Part shown: positions 8,744-20,442 of the stretch, in pieces
Layout of the letters: each line of letters starts with the position of its first letter
Position numbering within the stretch: the stretch's first letter is position 1
NCBI GenBank assembly: GCA_937991965.1
Contig: CALKLP010000265.1
Coordinates: 1-49,546, forward strand
From: an uncultured Verrucomicrobiales bacterium
GTDB lineage: Bacteria > Verrucomicrobiota > Verrucomicrobiia > Verrucomicrobiales > Akkermansiaceae
Reading direction: 5' to 3'
Length of the DNA: 49,546 bases
Notes under the pieces: generated by a model
The model's input: the letters and a program-made list of their open reading frames with translations, nothing else
Database searches by the model: none
What the model was told of the DNA's origin: nothing
Program-made: the position numbers and the translations under genes

Positions 8744-9336
8744 TTCTGAACCACTACTTTCGTTCCTTTGCGAACCTTGTAGTAAATGGTGGTTACCGCA
8801 TCCATCGGAGTGCGAACGCAGCCTGCAGAGGCAGGGTAGCGTTTTACGCCAGCGCTGTAGTGAATTCCTATTCCATCACCGGTTAAGCGCATCCAGTAAG
8901 GGAGAGGCGATCCGAGAAAACGTGTGTAGGAACCCTTATATTTACGGCGATCACCACCGTAGACTTGAGTGGATCCCTTGAAGAGTTTACCGAAGATGGT
9001 TGAACGCTTGTCCTTAATTTTCTCCTTGATGTAGAAGGTTCCGGTTGGGGTGCGTTTGCCAGCACGCCCTGTGCAGGTCGGGCTATCGAGCGCGACCTGA
9101 CCGTTGACGAGAAGTTTAATGCGCTGGTCAGAGAGGTCGATGTTGATGCTCGTGTTACTAGAGTTTCCTGTAGCGAGAAGAGCTTCGTTCTTAAAGACAG
9201 TATATGTCTGTGGGTAATCGTCTGCTTTAATAAATTTCTCATGTGTAGGTGCACCTGATCCAGAGGAGTTTAAGGCGCAGTTGGTGAGGAAAAAGGACGC
9301 GATCGCGAGGGTGAGAAGAAAGAGAGTGTTTTTCAT
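8740..9336 (-). CDS. L,D-transpeptidase (YkuD) lipoprotein with SAGC active-site motif
   Basis: The chosen ATG at 9336 gives a 198-residue protein with a lipoprotein signal (MKNTLFLLTLAIASFFLTNC, lipidation at Cys20). An in-frame ATG 27 bp upstream would prepend nine residues before the signal and is unlikely. The C-terminal YkuD domain contains TPTGTFYIKEKI, LGSPLPYWMRLTGDGIGIHYS and the catalytic ASAGCVR. The nucleophilic Cys is kept, but the His of the usual SHGC is Ala. These enzymes cross-link peptidoglycan stem peptides or attach proteins to them in the periplasm. A paralogue with the standard motif follows upstream at 9404-10060, suggesting a tandem duplication. The C-terminus overlaps the convergent flavoprotein gene by 4 bp. 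Confidence 0.92.
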   Translation of the reverse strand: MKNTLFLLTLAIASFFLTNCALNSSGSGAPTHEKFIKADDYPQTYTVFKNEALLATGNSSNTSINIDLSDQRIKLLVNGQVALDSPTCTGRAGKRTPTGTFYIKEKIKDKRSTIFGKLFKGSTQVYGGDRRKYKGSYTRFLGSPLPYWMRLTGDGIGIHYSAGVKRYPASAGCVRTPMDAVTTIYYKVRKGTKVVVQN

Positions 9337-9403
9337 AGTGTAGTAAATAAAGATTGCCCGCATTAGGTTAATACGAGCAATTGATTTGAGAGAGAATTGA
9401 GTG

Positions 9404-10060
9404 TTATTTGATCGTTACTGAGGTGCCAATTTTCACCTTAGCATAAACTTGCTTCACGCCGTCCATAGTATGGCGAATGCATCCGTGTGAGGCAGGATAA
9501 CGAGGGACACGACCTTGGTGCATACCAATACCTGTGCTCGTGAGGCGCATCCAGTAGGGCATGTCAGCACCATCAAACTTTCCGCCGGAAGGGACCTTGT
9601 CTTTACGTGAGTCAGCATCGGACTTTACAACAACGCCATTGGCATCCAGAATTTTTCCGTAGAGGTTTGATTCTTTATCGACAATTTTCTCAGTGATATT
9701 GAATTTGCCTTTCGGGGTTGGGTGTTTTGAGGTTCCGCTCGCGATTGGGTAGTCGAGGATTACTTTTTTCTGTCCATTGAAGAGTTGACCACGGAGTGTG
9801 CTGAGATTGAGGACGATGCTTGTTTCAGATGGTGAAGCCGCCGCATAAGCAACTTCGTCACGGTAGATGTCCCAAGTTTGCTTGTAATCGAGGCGATGCG
9901 TAAAGTTTTCGTAAGTCCCGGCTGGGTAAGGGTTTACGTAGATCGCTTTTTGCGGCTCTTCAGGCTTTGTTTCTTCTATGGCTTTAGGTCCAATTAACCC
10001 GCAACTTGTAAAAAATGCTGCAGATACAGAAACTGATAGTAATAAATGTAGTGACCTCAT
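9404..10060 (-). CDS. L,D-transpeptidase (YkuD) lipoprotein
   Basis: From the ATG at 10060 this is a 218-residue lipoprotein (MRSLHLLLSVSVSAAFFTSC, lipidation at Cys20). An in-frame ATG at 10108 would add 16 polar residues before the signal peptide. The YkuD domain shows TPKGKFNITEKI, the conserved DMPYWMRLTSTGIGMHQG and the complete catalytic motif ASHGCIR followed by VYAKVKIGTSVTI. Role: 3-3 cross-linking or protein anchoring in the peptidoglycan. It shares the overall plan and many residues with the neighbour at 8740-9336, so the two are paralogues. It diverges from murF across a 174 bp gap that must carry both promoters. Confidence 0.94.
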   Translation of the reverse strand: MRSLHLLLSVSVSAAFFTSCGLIGPKAIEETKPEEPQKAIYVNPYPAGTYENFTHRLDYKQTWDIYRDEVAYAAASPSETSIVLNLSTLRGQLFNGQKKVILDYPIASGTSKHPTPKGKFNITEKIVDKESNLYGKILDANGVVVKSDADSRKDKVPSGGKFDGADMPYWMRLTSTGIGMHQGRVPRYPASHGCIRHTMDGVKQVYAKVKIGTSVTIK

Positions 10061-10234
10061 GAATTTATTTTTGATTATTAAATATCTAGTCTTCTTGGGT
10101 AATTGCAAGAAGAATCAAATTAGAGTCTCAGAAAAGTTATGCGCGATATGCTCTCATGGAGTTTGGGCAAGGAAAAGTAACTTTAGTGGATTCCTTCTTT
10201 ACCTTCCTCGTGACTAGGCGGTATTCGTTTAGTT

Positions 10235-11596
10235 ATGTCGATTTCGATACAAGATATTTTACAGGCTACGGGAGGTAAGTTGCTCTCTGAGGCTGGGCCT
10301 AATGCTTTCCCGCTTTCTGTATCTACGGATACGCGTAGCATTAAGGAGGGAGATTTGTTTGTCGCGCTCAAAGGAGATAACTTTGATGCGCATAACTTCT
10401 TAGATAAAGCAGTGGTGCAAGGTGCTAAAACGCTCCTCGTTCAAGAAGATAAGGGGATGGAGGGTGTGAATGTTATTCTAGTCGAAGATACGCTTAAAGG
10501 ACTACAGGATTTAGCGTCAAGCTGGCGGAACGAATTGACGGATCGCGCGATTGGGATTACGGGCTCGAATGGGAAGACGTCGACAAAGGATTTAACCGAT
10601 GCCGTGTTGAGCCAAAAGTTTCAGACGAAGGCGACCTTGGGGAACTTTAATAACCACATTGGGCTTCCGCTGACGGTGCTTCGTAATACCCGTGAAGATG
10701 AAGCCACGATTTATGAAATGGGGATGAACCATCCAGGTGAGATTGCTCCGTTGTGTGAAATTGCGCGTCCGCAGATTGGCATCATCACTAGCATTGGCAC
10801 TGCTCATATCGAGCACATGGGGTCACAAGAAGGAATCGCTAGAGAGAAGGGGGCACTGGCGGCGGCTCTGCCAGAAGACGGCACGCTGATTATTCCTAGT
10901 GATGTTGATTTTAAGCAGGTTCTCGTGGAAATGAATGTGGGAGAGCTTCTTGAAGTTGGGATCGAGGCAAGCACGCCAATCGCAGCATTAGATATGCGAG
11001 CAGAAGGAAACGGCACTGCTTTCACACTCCGCACACCAGAAGGGGAGGCGCGAGTTTTGCTTCCGTTAAAGGGGCGTCACATGGTGTCCAACGCGCTTTT
11101 AGCGGCAGCTGTAGGGCATCTCTATGGGATGAGTGCGACAGAAATTGCGCGTGGTTTGTCCGCAGTGGAGTTGACGACGGGACGTTTACGACAATTTACG
11201 CATGGTTCACAGACGATTTTAGACGATACATATAATGCGAATCCTGACTCAATGAAAGCGGCTGCCTTGACGCTGAAGGAGTCGCTCAGCGATGGGCAGA
11301 AAGGGTATTTAGTTCTTGGGAAAATGGCAGAGCTTGGAGATATGACTGATCAAGGTCATTTGGATGTCGGTGCATATGGCGCGGAATTAGGGCTTCAAGT
11401 GATTAGCGTTGGCGAGGAGGCAAAGCTGATTTCAGAAGGCGCGAAGCAGGCTGATGGCGATGCGAAACACTTCGACACGAAAGAGGTCGTGCAAGATTGG
11501 CTCACAAAAAGTCTTGAAGAGAATTCGATGATCCTCTTTAAGGGCAGTCGCGCCGCCGCGATGGAAACTGTCATGAACGCTGTTTTCCCAGAATAA
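10235..11596 (+). CDS. murF: UDP-N-acetylmuramoyl-tripeptide:D-Ala-D-Ala ligase
   Basis: MurF adds D-Ala-D-Ala to the UDP-MurNAc-tripeptide in the cytoplasm, the last soluble precursor step. The 453-residue protein has the N-terminal MurF uridine-binding domain (SVSTDTRSIKEGDLFVALKG), the ATP loop GITGSNGKTSTKD, the central TLGNFNNHIGLPLTVL and the ligase motif YEMGMNHPGEI. The C-terminal domain shows DDTYNANPDSMKAA. Length is normal. It leads murF-mraY-murD, with 12 bp to mraY. No murE or ftsI precedes it, unlike classical clusters. Confidence 0.97.
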   Translation: MSISIQDILQATGGKLLSEAGPNAFPLSVSTDTRSIKEGDLFVALKGDNFDAHNFLDKAVVQGAKTLLVQEDKGMEGVNVILVEDTLKGLQDLASSWRNELTDRAIGITGSNGKTSTKDLTDAVLSQKFQTKATLGNFNNHIGLPLTVLRNTREDEATIYEMGMNHPGEIAPLCEIARPQIGIITSIGTAHIEHMGSQEGIAREKGALAAALPEDGTLIIPSDVDFKQVLVEMNVGELLEVGIEASTPIAALDMRAEGNGTAFTLRTPEGEARVLLPLKGRHMVSNALLAAAVGHLYGMSATEIARGLSAVELTTGRLRQFTHGSQTILDDTYNANPDSMKAAALTLKESLSDGQKGYLVLGKMAELGDMTDQGHLDVGAYGAELGLQVISVGEEAKLISEGAKQADGDAKHFDTKEVVQDWLTKSLEENSMILFKGSRAAAMETVMNAVFPE

Positions 11597-11608
11597 ATTT
11601 TACTACAT

Positions 11609-12766
11609 ATGTTATATTATCTTTATCAATTTTGGAGCTCCGCCATGGAGGATGGGGCAAGCTGGGCGAAGGCCTGTAGTTTTCTTAATCTCTTTCAATA
11701 TATTACGTTTCGAGCGATGTTGGCCTGTGTGACGGCCTTCGTTCTGAGCTTAATTATCGGGCCTAAACTCATTACGGCTCTCAAGCTTCTCAAGGCTGGG
11801 CAACCGATTCGAGGCGCGGAATTAATGCGTGGTTTAGCAGAAGCACATGGAGCCAAAGCAGGCACGCCAACAATGGGTGGAGTCATGATTATCGGAACGG
11901 TCTTGATCGCAGTCCTTCTGTGCGGGCGGGTGATGAACCCTTTCCTGGTCGTAACGATGTGCTCCATGATAGCACTCGGATTACTCGGCTTTCTTGATGA
12001 CTACATGAAGGTAGTGAAGAAAAATACCGACGGCGTTAGCGGAAAGACAAAAATCCTCTGGCAGCTGGTGGTAGGCGGATTAGTGGCTACCTTTCTCTAC
12101 TTCAAGAGTGATACCAATACCTATCAGCTTGTGGATAAAACGATGAGTATTAGTGAGATAACTTTCCCTTTATTTAAGGCCTCCACACTAAATTTATTCT
12201 GGCTCATCATTCCGTTTTTTATCATTCTCTGTATCGGGAGTTCTAATGCGGTGAATCTCACGGATGGTCTCGATGGATTGGCAATTGGAGTTACCATTAT
12301 CGTTTCTTTAGCCTACTCGGTTATAGCCTATTTGGCACAGCATCAATGGCTTGCGACGGAATATCTCTCAATCCCGCATAATCCCTTCTTAGGAGAAATT
12401 ACGGTCTTTCTCATGGCTTTGGTGGGAGCTGGTTTTGGTTTCCTTTGGTTTAACTGTCACCCGGCGAAAGTCTTCATGGGAGATACGGGATCTCTGGCGA
12501 TTGGTGGCTCTCTTGGCACAGTAGCAATCTGCACGAAACAGGAGCTCCTGCTTGTGATTATCGGTGGCGTATTCGTGATGGAGGCTGTTTCTGTTATTTT
12601 GCAGGTAGGAAGCTTTAAGTTGCGTGGTAAACGAATCTTCAAGATGGCGCCGATTCACCACCACTTTGAACTCGGTGGATGGCATGAAAATCAGGTCATC
12701 ATTCGCTTCTGGATCTTATCTGTCTTTCTGGCCCTTGTCGGTCTTGGTCTCCTGAAGTTGATGTAA
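11609..12766 (+). CDS. mraY: phospho-N-acetylmuramoyl-pentapeptide transferase
   Basis: MraY transfers phospho-MurNAc-pentapeptide to undecaprenyl phosphate to make lipid I in the inner membrane. The 385-residue protein is polytopic (about ten hydrophobic helices) and contains the catalytic signatures GTPTMGG, LGFLDDYMKVVKKNT, NAVNLTDGLDGLA, HPAKVFMGDTGSLA and APIHHHFELGGW. The Asp pairs and His triad needed for Mg2+ and substrate are present. It follows murF by 12 bp. Its TAA shares a base with the murD ATG (taatg), indicating coupled translation. Confidence 0.98.
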   Translation: MLYYLYQFWSSAMEDGASWAKACSFLNLFQYITFRAMLACVTAFVLSLIIGPKLITALKLLKAGQPIRGAELMRGLAEAHGAKAGTPTMGGVMIIGTVLIAVLLCGRVMNPFLVVTMCSMIALGLLGFLDDYMKVVKKNTDGVSGKTKILWQLVVGGLVATFLYFKSDTNTYQLVDKTMSISEITFPLFKASTLNLFWLIIPFFIILCIGSSNAVNLTDGLDGLAIGVTIIVSLAYSVIAYLAQHQWLATEYLSIPHNPFLGEITVFLMALVGAGFGFLWFNCHPAKVFMGDTGSLAIGGSLGTVAICTKQELLLVIIGGVFVMEAVSVILQVGSFKLRGKRIFKMAPIHHHFELGGWHENQVIIRFWILSVFLALVGLGLLKLM

Positions 12767-14094
12767 TGTATTCTAAACCAAACTCTGCCTTATTCACGCT
12801 GGAGGACGAGCGCGTAGTAGTTCTTGGTGCTGGGCGCAGCGGAGTAGCGGCTGCCAATTTAGCAGTTGCACGTGGAGCAGAAGTCCGGCTTTTTGATACG
12901 CGTGTAGATCCACAGCCAACCGGTCTGGATGAGCGTGTAACGGTTATTGGAGGCGCCACGCCCGAGAGTGGAGTGAGCATTTTCTCCGACTATCTCGTGC
13001 TCAGCCCGGGTGTTGATACCTATGGTGAACTAGTTAAGGCTTTTTCTAAGAACACAATGGAGTTGTTAGGCGAATTAGAGCTAGGCTATCGCTACTATGA
13101 TGGTACTTGTATTGGGATTACGGGGACCAATGGTAAGACGACAACGACTGAGCTCGTCGCACATCTCATCAACAAGCTCGGTCATACTGCTGAACCGTGT
13201 GGAAATCATGGTGTCCCACTCTCCGAGCTTGTTCTTAAGGGGGCTCCCGAATATGCGGTTGTTGAGATTAGTTCCTTTCAGTTAGAGACGATTTCGACCT
13301 TTAGATCAGCGGTTTCATTATGGCTAAATTTAGCGCCAGATCACTTAGACCGCTATCCTGATATGGAGGCTTATCGTGCTGCGAAAGAGCGTATTTTTGA
13401 GCCATTGCTGCCGAGCGATTGGAAAATTACTCGTTATGAAGAAGGCTTTTCTTTTCCAGAATCCCATCTGACTTTCAGTGCGTTTTCTTCCGATGCTGAT
13501 TATCGCTATGAAAATGGTATGATTTTACGAGCGGGCGAAACGGATGTTGATCTATCTGAAACGAGGCTGCGTGGTTTACATAATGTTGAAAACGCAATGG
13601 CCGCTCTTGCTACGGTAAGGTGTTTGGGGCTTGAGTGGACAGCTCCACCGGCAGTCTTATTGCAAGACTACTATCCCCCAGAGCATCGTTGTGAATGGAT
13701 TAGGGATTTGGATGGAGTGGGCTATATCAATGACTCCAAATCGACCAATTTACATTCCCTTGAAACCGCAATTTCAGCGTTCGATAGACCACTGGTTTTG
13801 ATTGTTGGTGGGAAGCAAAAAGGTTTAAATTACAAAGAATTAAAAGGAAAGCTTGCCAAAAGTATTAAACTTTGCTTAACTATCGGCGAAATTGGACCAG
13901 ATCTGGCTCGAATTTTTTCAGATGAAGTAGAATCTCGTTTCTGCGACTCTCTGGAAAATGCGGTGTCAGAAGCACGTTCTTTCGCGGTGGATGGAGACTA
14001 TGTTCTCTTTTCGCCAGGCACCTCTTCCTTTGATATGTATGCAAATTACATGGAGCGTGGAGAGGCGTTCAGGAAGGTTGTGATGGGTCTGTGA
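12766..14094 (+). CDS. murD: UDP-N-acetylmuramoylalanine--D-glutamate ligase
   Basis: MurD adds D-glutamate to UDP-MurNAc-L-Ala. The 442-residue protein has an N-terminal Rossmann-like domain (VVVLGAGRSGVAAANLA), the ATP loop GITGTNGKTTTTEL, the YAVVEISSFQLE and LNLAPDHLDRY motifs, and the C-terminal NDSKSTNLHS and VLIVGGKQKG. The ending LFSPGTSSFDMYANYMERGEAF is typical of MurD. It overlaps mraY by 1 bp. The usual next genes (ftsW, murG, murC) are absent; a LysM gene follows instead. Confidence 0.97.
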   Translation: MYSKPNSALFTLEDERVVVLGAGRSGVAAANLAVARGAEVRLFDTRVDPQPTGLDERVTVIGGATPESGVSIFSDYLVLSPGVDTYGELVKAFSKNTMELLGELELGYRYYDGTCIGITGTNGKTTTTELVAHLINKLGHTAEPCGNHGVPLSELVLKGAPEYAVVEISSFQLETISTFRSAVSLWLNLAPDHLDRYPDMEAYRAAKERIFEPLLPSDWKITRYEEGFSFPESHLTFSAFSSDADYRYENGMILRAGETDVDLSETRLRGLHNVENAMAALATVRCLGLEWTAPPAVLLQDYYPPEHRCEWIRDLDGVGYINDSKSTNLHSLETAISAFDRPLVLIVGGKQKGLNYKELKGKLAKSIKLCLTIGEIGPDLARIFSDEVESRFCDSLENAVSEARSFAVDGDYVLFSPGTSSFDMYANYMERGEAFRKVVMGL

Positions 14095-14113
14095 TCAATA
14101 ATAGCCTCGAATT

Positions 14114-14914
14114 ATGAATAAGCGTCAAATTAGTACCCGCCGCCGTCCTGCACAGAAAGGAGGCAAGATTTTACGTGCCGTCACGAAAAAAGACCGCCCT
14201 AAGAAACACCGTGCCGTTGCAGCTGCACAACACACTACTGGCTTTGATGAAGAGCGCAGTGGTTTGAGTAGCAAGATTGTGGGAGGGCTTTTTGTGCTCT
14301 TACTTTTTCACTTACTAGCGGTTGGTGCGATAGCGTTACATAGCAAATATTATAAGGGAAGTGTCGAGGCAGCGGAGAAAGAGGCTCTCGGAGCGCCACT
14401 CATCCAATCAAAAGATGAACGTACTGCTCTCGATCGCTTGAACGAGGAAGTGCCGAAAATTACTAAGAATGAGGCATACACACTTGTTCATGCTGGCGAA
14501 ACGTATCAAGCGGTTGCGGATCGTAAAAACGTGGATGTGGAAGAACTCAAAAAGCTGAACAAAAACCGAGCTTTGCACGCAGGCTTAGTGGTTAAAATTC
14601 CTACCCGGGAGGTGAAAGTAGTTTCCCCTGCAGTTGAAGCAGTCGGACAAAAGCAGCAACCTACCGTACATAAGTTAGATGATGATGTGCATGTAATCTC
14701 TGATGGTAATGCTACGCCTACCGTCCAGGTGTCGGCTCGTGCTGCTCAGTCTGAACCTTCCTCAGCATACAAGACGCATACCTTTAAAAGTGGAGAAACT
14801 TTTTGGGCTCTTTCCAAGAAATATAATGTATCTGTGGACGCAATCCAAAAAGCGAACCCTAAGGTAAACCCTACCAAGATTCGAGCAGGAGATAAAATCA
14901 ACATACCACAGTAA
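14114..14914 (+). CDS. membrane-anchored protein with two LysM domains
   Basis: The 266-residue protein begins with a strongly basic cytoplasmic segment of about 55 residues (RRRPAQKGGK, KKDRPKKHR). One transmembrane helix follows (IVGGLFVLLLFHLLAVGAIA, about 56-75), then a periplasmic part with two LysM modules. LysM1 lies near 116-158 (TLVHAGETYQAVADRKNVDV... VVKIP) and LysM2 at about 218-265 (HTFKSGETFWALSKKYNVSV... DKINIP). LysM binds the GlcNAc-containing backbone of peptidoglycan. No hydrolase domain is present, so a structural or scaffolding cell-wall role beside the mur genes is likely. It begins 19 bp after murD. Confidence 0.9.
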   Translation: MNKRQISTRRRPAQKGGKILRAVTKKDRPKKHRAVAAAQHTTGFDEERSGLSSKIVGGLFVLLLFHLLAVGAIALHSKYYKGSVEAAEKEALGAPLIQSKDERTALDRLNEEVPKITKNEAYTLVHAGETYQAVADRKNVDVEELKKLNKNRALHAGLVVKIPTREVKVVSPAVEAVGQKQQPTVHKLDDDVHVISDGNATPTVQVSARAAQSEPSSAYKTHTFKSGETFWALSKKYNVSVDAIQKANPKVNPTKIRAGDKINIPQ

Positions 14915-15021
14915 TTCTGAGTCTAAGATAGTGGATGAGGTGCTTTTATTACGAAGGCTTACCATGGGGACTAAAGGATCATCTTGACCCCAATAGAATC
15001 CTAACCTAGCGTCTCCAAACT

Positions 15022-15435
15022 ATGTCGATTGCAGACAATACAAAGAAACTTCTCGAGGAGCTATCATTTTTCCATGACTGGCAGGAACGTTATGAATACG
15101 TGATCACGATGGGGAAGAAGTTGGCACCAATGGATGATGCCCTTAAAACCCCTGAACGTACTATTAAAGGATGTCAGTCTCAAGTATGGTTAGAGTCTGA
15201 ATATCGAGATGGAGTGATGAACTTTACTGCCGATTCCGATTCATTAATCACCAAGGGGATGATCGCACTTTTCGTCAATGTGCTTGATGGTCATGCTCCT
15301 GATGAAATTCTTACGGCAGACATGTCGTTTATCGCAGAAACAGGACTGAAGGAGCATTTAGCTCCGACGCGTGCGAATGCTCTCAATCTCATGGCAGCAG
15401 AGATGAAGAAGCATGCGCTACAGGCGAGTAGTTAA
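15022..15435 (+). CDS. sufE: SufE-family sulfur acceptor
   Basis: SufE accepts the persulfide from SufS and stimulates cysteine desulfuration for Fe-S cluster assembly. This 137-residue protein has the family core: PERTIKGCQSQVW with the acceptor Cys in GCQSQVW, then LITKGMIALFVNVLDG and the C-terminal LAPTRANALNLMA. The likely partner SufS is encoded about 25 kb away at 39906-41126, so the pair is split. Convergent with hisI, with 2 bp between the stops. Confidence 0.94.
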   Translation: MSIADNTKKLLEELSFFHDWQERYEYVITMGKKLAPMDDALKTPERTIKGCQSQVWLESEYRDGVMNFTADSDSLITKGMIALFVNVLDGHAPDEILTADMSFIAETGLKEHLAPTRANALNLMAAEMKKHALQASS

Positions 15436-15437
15436 CC

Positions 15438-15887
15438 CTATTTCTTCCCGTAAACCGCCTCAGGATCGAAGGTCTGTACGACATCCTTGGCGACTTCTGT
15501 GACTGCGTTTCCATCTTTTACAGAGACAGTGCGGTAGAAGCAGGATTGTTTTCCGGTGTGGCAGGCTCCAGCACCCAGTTGTTCAACGACGAGAATGAGC
15601 GCGTCTTGATCACAATCGGTGCGGATTTCCTTGATTTTTTGCACGTGGCCAGAGGTCGCGCCTTTATGCCAAATCTCTTGGCGACTGCGGGAGTAATACA
15701 CCGCCTCTTGCTTTTCTAAGGTAAGCTTGAGTGATTCCTCGTTCATGTAAGCCAGCATTAAGGGCTCGTTTGTTTCATGATCAATCGCAACTGCGGTGAT
15801 TAATCCATTGGCATCATACTTAGGAGCGAACATGGTGGCATCTTCGATCTTTCCAGCGTCCTCACGACTGCAAAATGTAACTGACAT
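15438..15887 (-). CDS. hisI: phosphoribosyl-AMP cyclohydrolase
   Basis: HisI opens the adenine ring of phosphoribosyl-AMP, the third step of histidine synthesis. The 149-residue protein has the catalytic signatures MLAYMNEESL, YYSRSRQEIWHKGATSGHVQ, IRTDCDQDALILVVEQLGAGACHTG and SCFYR. The Zn- and Mg-binding Cys and Asp residues (DCDQD, the ACHTG Cys, the SCFYR Cys) are visible. No HisE domain is fused at the C-terminus. It is separated from any other his gene in the window. The start ATG at 15887 gives an N-terminal extension of about 20 residues; a shorter start at the internal Met in ATMFAPKYD is also possible. Confidence 0.95.
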   Translation of the reverse strand: MSVTFCSREDAGKIEDATMFAPKYDANGLITAVAIDHETNEPLMLAYMNEESLKLTLEKQEAVYYSRSRQEIWHKGATSGHVQKIKEIRTDCDQDALILVVEQLGAGACHTGKQSCFYRTVSVKDGNAVTEVAKDVVQTFDPEAVYGKK

Positions 15888-16014
15888 AGTTGAGTAATCT
15901 GGATCTCAAAAGAGAGTTTGTCCAGAGCATTTCTCGAGTCTTCCCTAGAGCAAATACTCGGCTTAAATCCAATTTCGAGATTTACTCTATGTTGGACTGC
16001 GCTAATTTAGCACC

Positions 16015-19340
<3,326 letters not shown>

Positions 19341-19364
19341 TTACAACCATCGTCGTGGTTGTAA
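19341..19364. promoter_or_regulatory. perfect 9-bp inverted repeat abutting the ligA start codon
   Basis: TTACAACCA (19341-19349) and TGGTTGTAA (19356-19364) form a perfect 9-bp stem with a 6-base spacer. It ends 3 bp upstream of the ligA ATG, so it would be in the ligA leader if transcription starts at the TATAAT core further upstream. It could be a repressor operator or an mRNA hairpin covering the initiation region. There is no U-tract, so a terminator is unlikely. Function is inferred only from position and symmetry. Confidence 0.5.
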
Positions 19365-19391
19365 TGTCCTATTGGAGATTTGAAATGTAAA

Positions 19392-19405
19392 TACATTATA
19401 ATGTA
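19392..19405. promoter_or_regulatory. palindromic TATAAT core shared by divergent ligA and TPR-gene promoters
   Basis: TACATTATAATGTA is a perfect 14-bp palindrome containing TATAAT on both strands (19397-19402 on the plus strand and its mirror on the minus strand). It is placed about 50 bp from each divergent start. A TTGGAG at 19372 could serve as a poor -35 box for the rightward gene (19-bp spacing). It may be a bidirectional promoter or an operator. Confidence 0.4.
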
Positions 19406-19448
19406 AATTTTTTCTAGCTAAAAGCTATTTCTTTTGTATCATGTAGTA

Positions 19449-20342
19449 ATGTCAGAGGATAATAACGATTTAATTGGTGTGATGATGCAGCGTGTAGAAG
19501 ACTACAAAGCCCGAGGTGACTGGGATGAGGCAGAAAACACAGCGACAACGACAGTCGAGACCTATCTTGAGCGGTGCCAGAGCAATCCTGAACATACTGG
19601 TGATTATGCTAGAGCATTGGAAATTAAGGCTAATCTGTACAGAGATCAGGGGAAGCAATCTGATGCATACCAAGTTTATCAAGGGATTGTTGAATTACTG
19701 GAAGAAAATCCTAATCACCCTGAAGTTTGCGGACGCGTAGGAGCGAACATGGCGATGATTTATGAAGAGCAAGAGCGCTTTGAGGATGCCATGAACTTCT
19801 ATATTTGGGCGCTAGAAAACTTTGATCTCGCCGATCCTGAAATGCCTCTAGAAACAGCTGGAGTTCTCAACAACCTTGGCTTTTTATACGAGAATTCGAA
19901 TCATCTAGAAGAGGCGGAAAAGCTCTTTTTGCGTGCCTTGCAGATCAATAAAGAGGTGCTAGGTGATAATAATGAATCTACAGCTGACGTTTGGAATAAC
20001 TTAGGAGGGCTCTATTACCGAGGTGGAAACTTCCGTCAATCACTGGAGATGCATAATATGGCACTAGAAATTCGGCAGGAGGCACTAGGAGAATCCCACC
20101 TAGATACAGCTCAATCTTACGGTAACATCGCTCTTATTCATGCTGCGCAAGACGATATTGACAAGGCGAAGCAGACTTTTGATTCAGCATTGAAAATTAT
20201 GGAGAAATCAAGCGATGCAGATATCCACCATTACGCGATCGTTAGTTCTAACTTCGTGCATATTCTTAGGGAAAACGGGCACCCTAAAGATGCCGCCAAG
20301 ATAGAAAAGAGAACTTCTAAGTTCTTGAAGAAACATGGCTAG
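19449..20342 (+). CDS. TPR protein (kinesin-light-chain type repeats)
   Basis: From the ATG at 19449 the product has 297 residues and is made mostly of tetratricopeptide repeats spaced about 42 residues, for example LNNLGFLYENSNHLEEAEKL, WNNLGGLYYRGGNFRQSLEM and YGNIALIHAAQDDIDKAKQT. There is no signal peptide or membrane helix, so it is probably cytoplasmic. TPRs mediate protein-protein contacts; no enzymatic domain is present. A TTG 15 bp upstream is in frame but less likely as start. It diverges from ligA and is convergent with the DUF4340 gene. Confidence 0.9.
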   Translation: MSEDNNDLIGVMMQRVEDYKARGDWDEAENTATTTVETYLERCQSNPEHTGDYARALEIKANLYRDQGKQSDAYQVYQGIVELLEENPNHPEVCGRVGANMAMIYEEQERFEDAMNFYIWALENFDLADPEMPLETAGVLNNLGFLYENSNHLEEAEKLFLRALQINKEVLGDNNESTADVWNNLGGLYYRGGNFRQSLEMHNMALEIRQEALGESHLDTAQSYGNIALIHAAQDDIDKAKQTFDSALKIMEKSSDADIHHYAIVSSNFVHILRENGHPKDAAKIEKRTSKFLKKHG

Positions 20343-20442
20343 CTTTGTCCCTAGTTAGACGCCACAATCATTTGTTAAAAGGCGAAGCGTATATAAAACT
20401 ATCTGAGCATTCCAGAGAGGGTACAGTTTAAGTTGGAGTGCA

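Noticed and set aside
14915..15021. Possible terminator or small RNA between the LysM gene and sufE.
   Set aside because: No stem-loop with a T-tract and no conserved structure; 107 bp of plain spacer.
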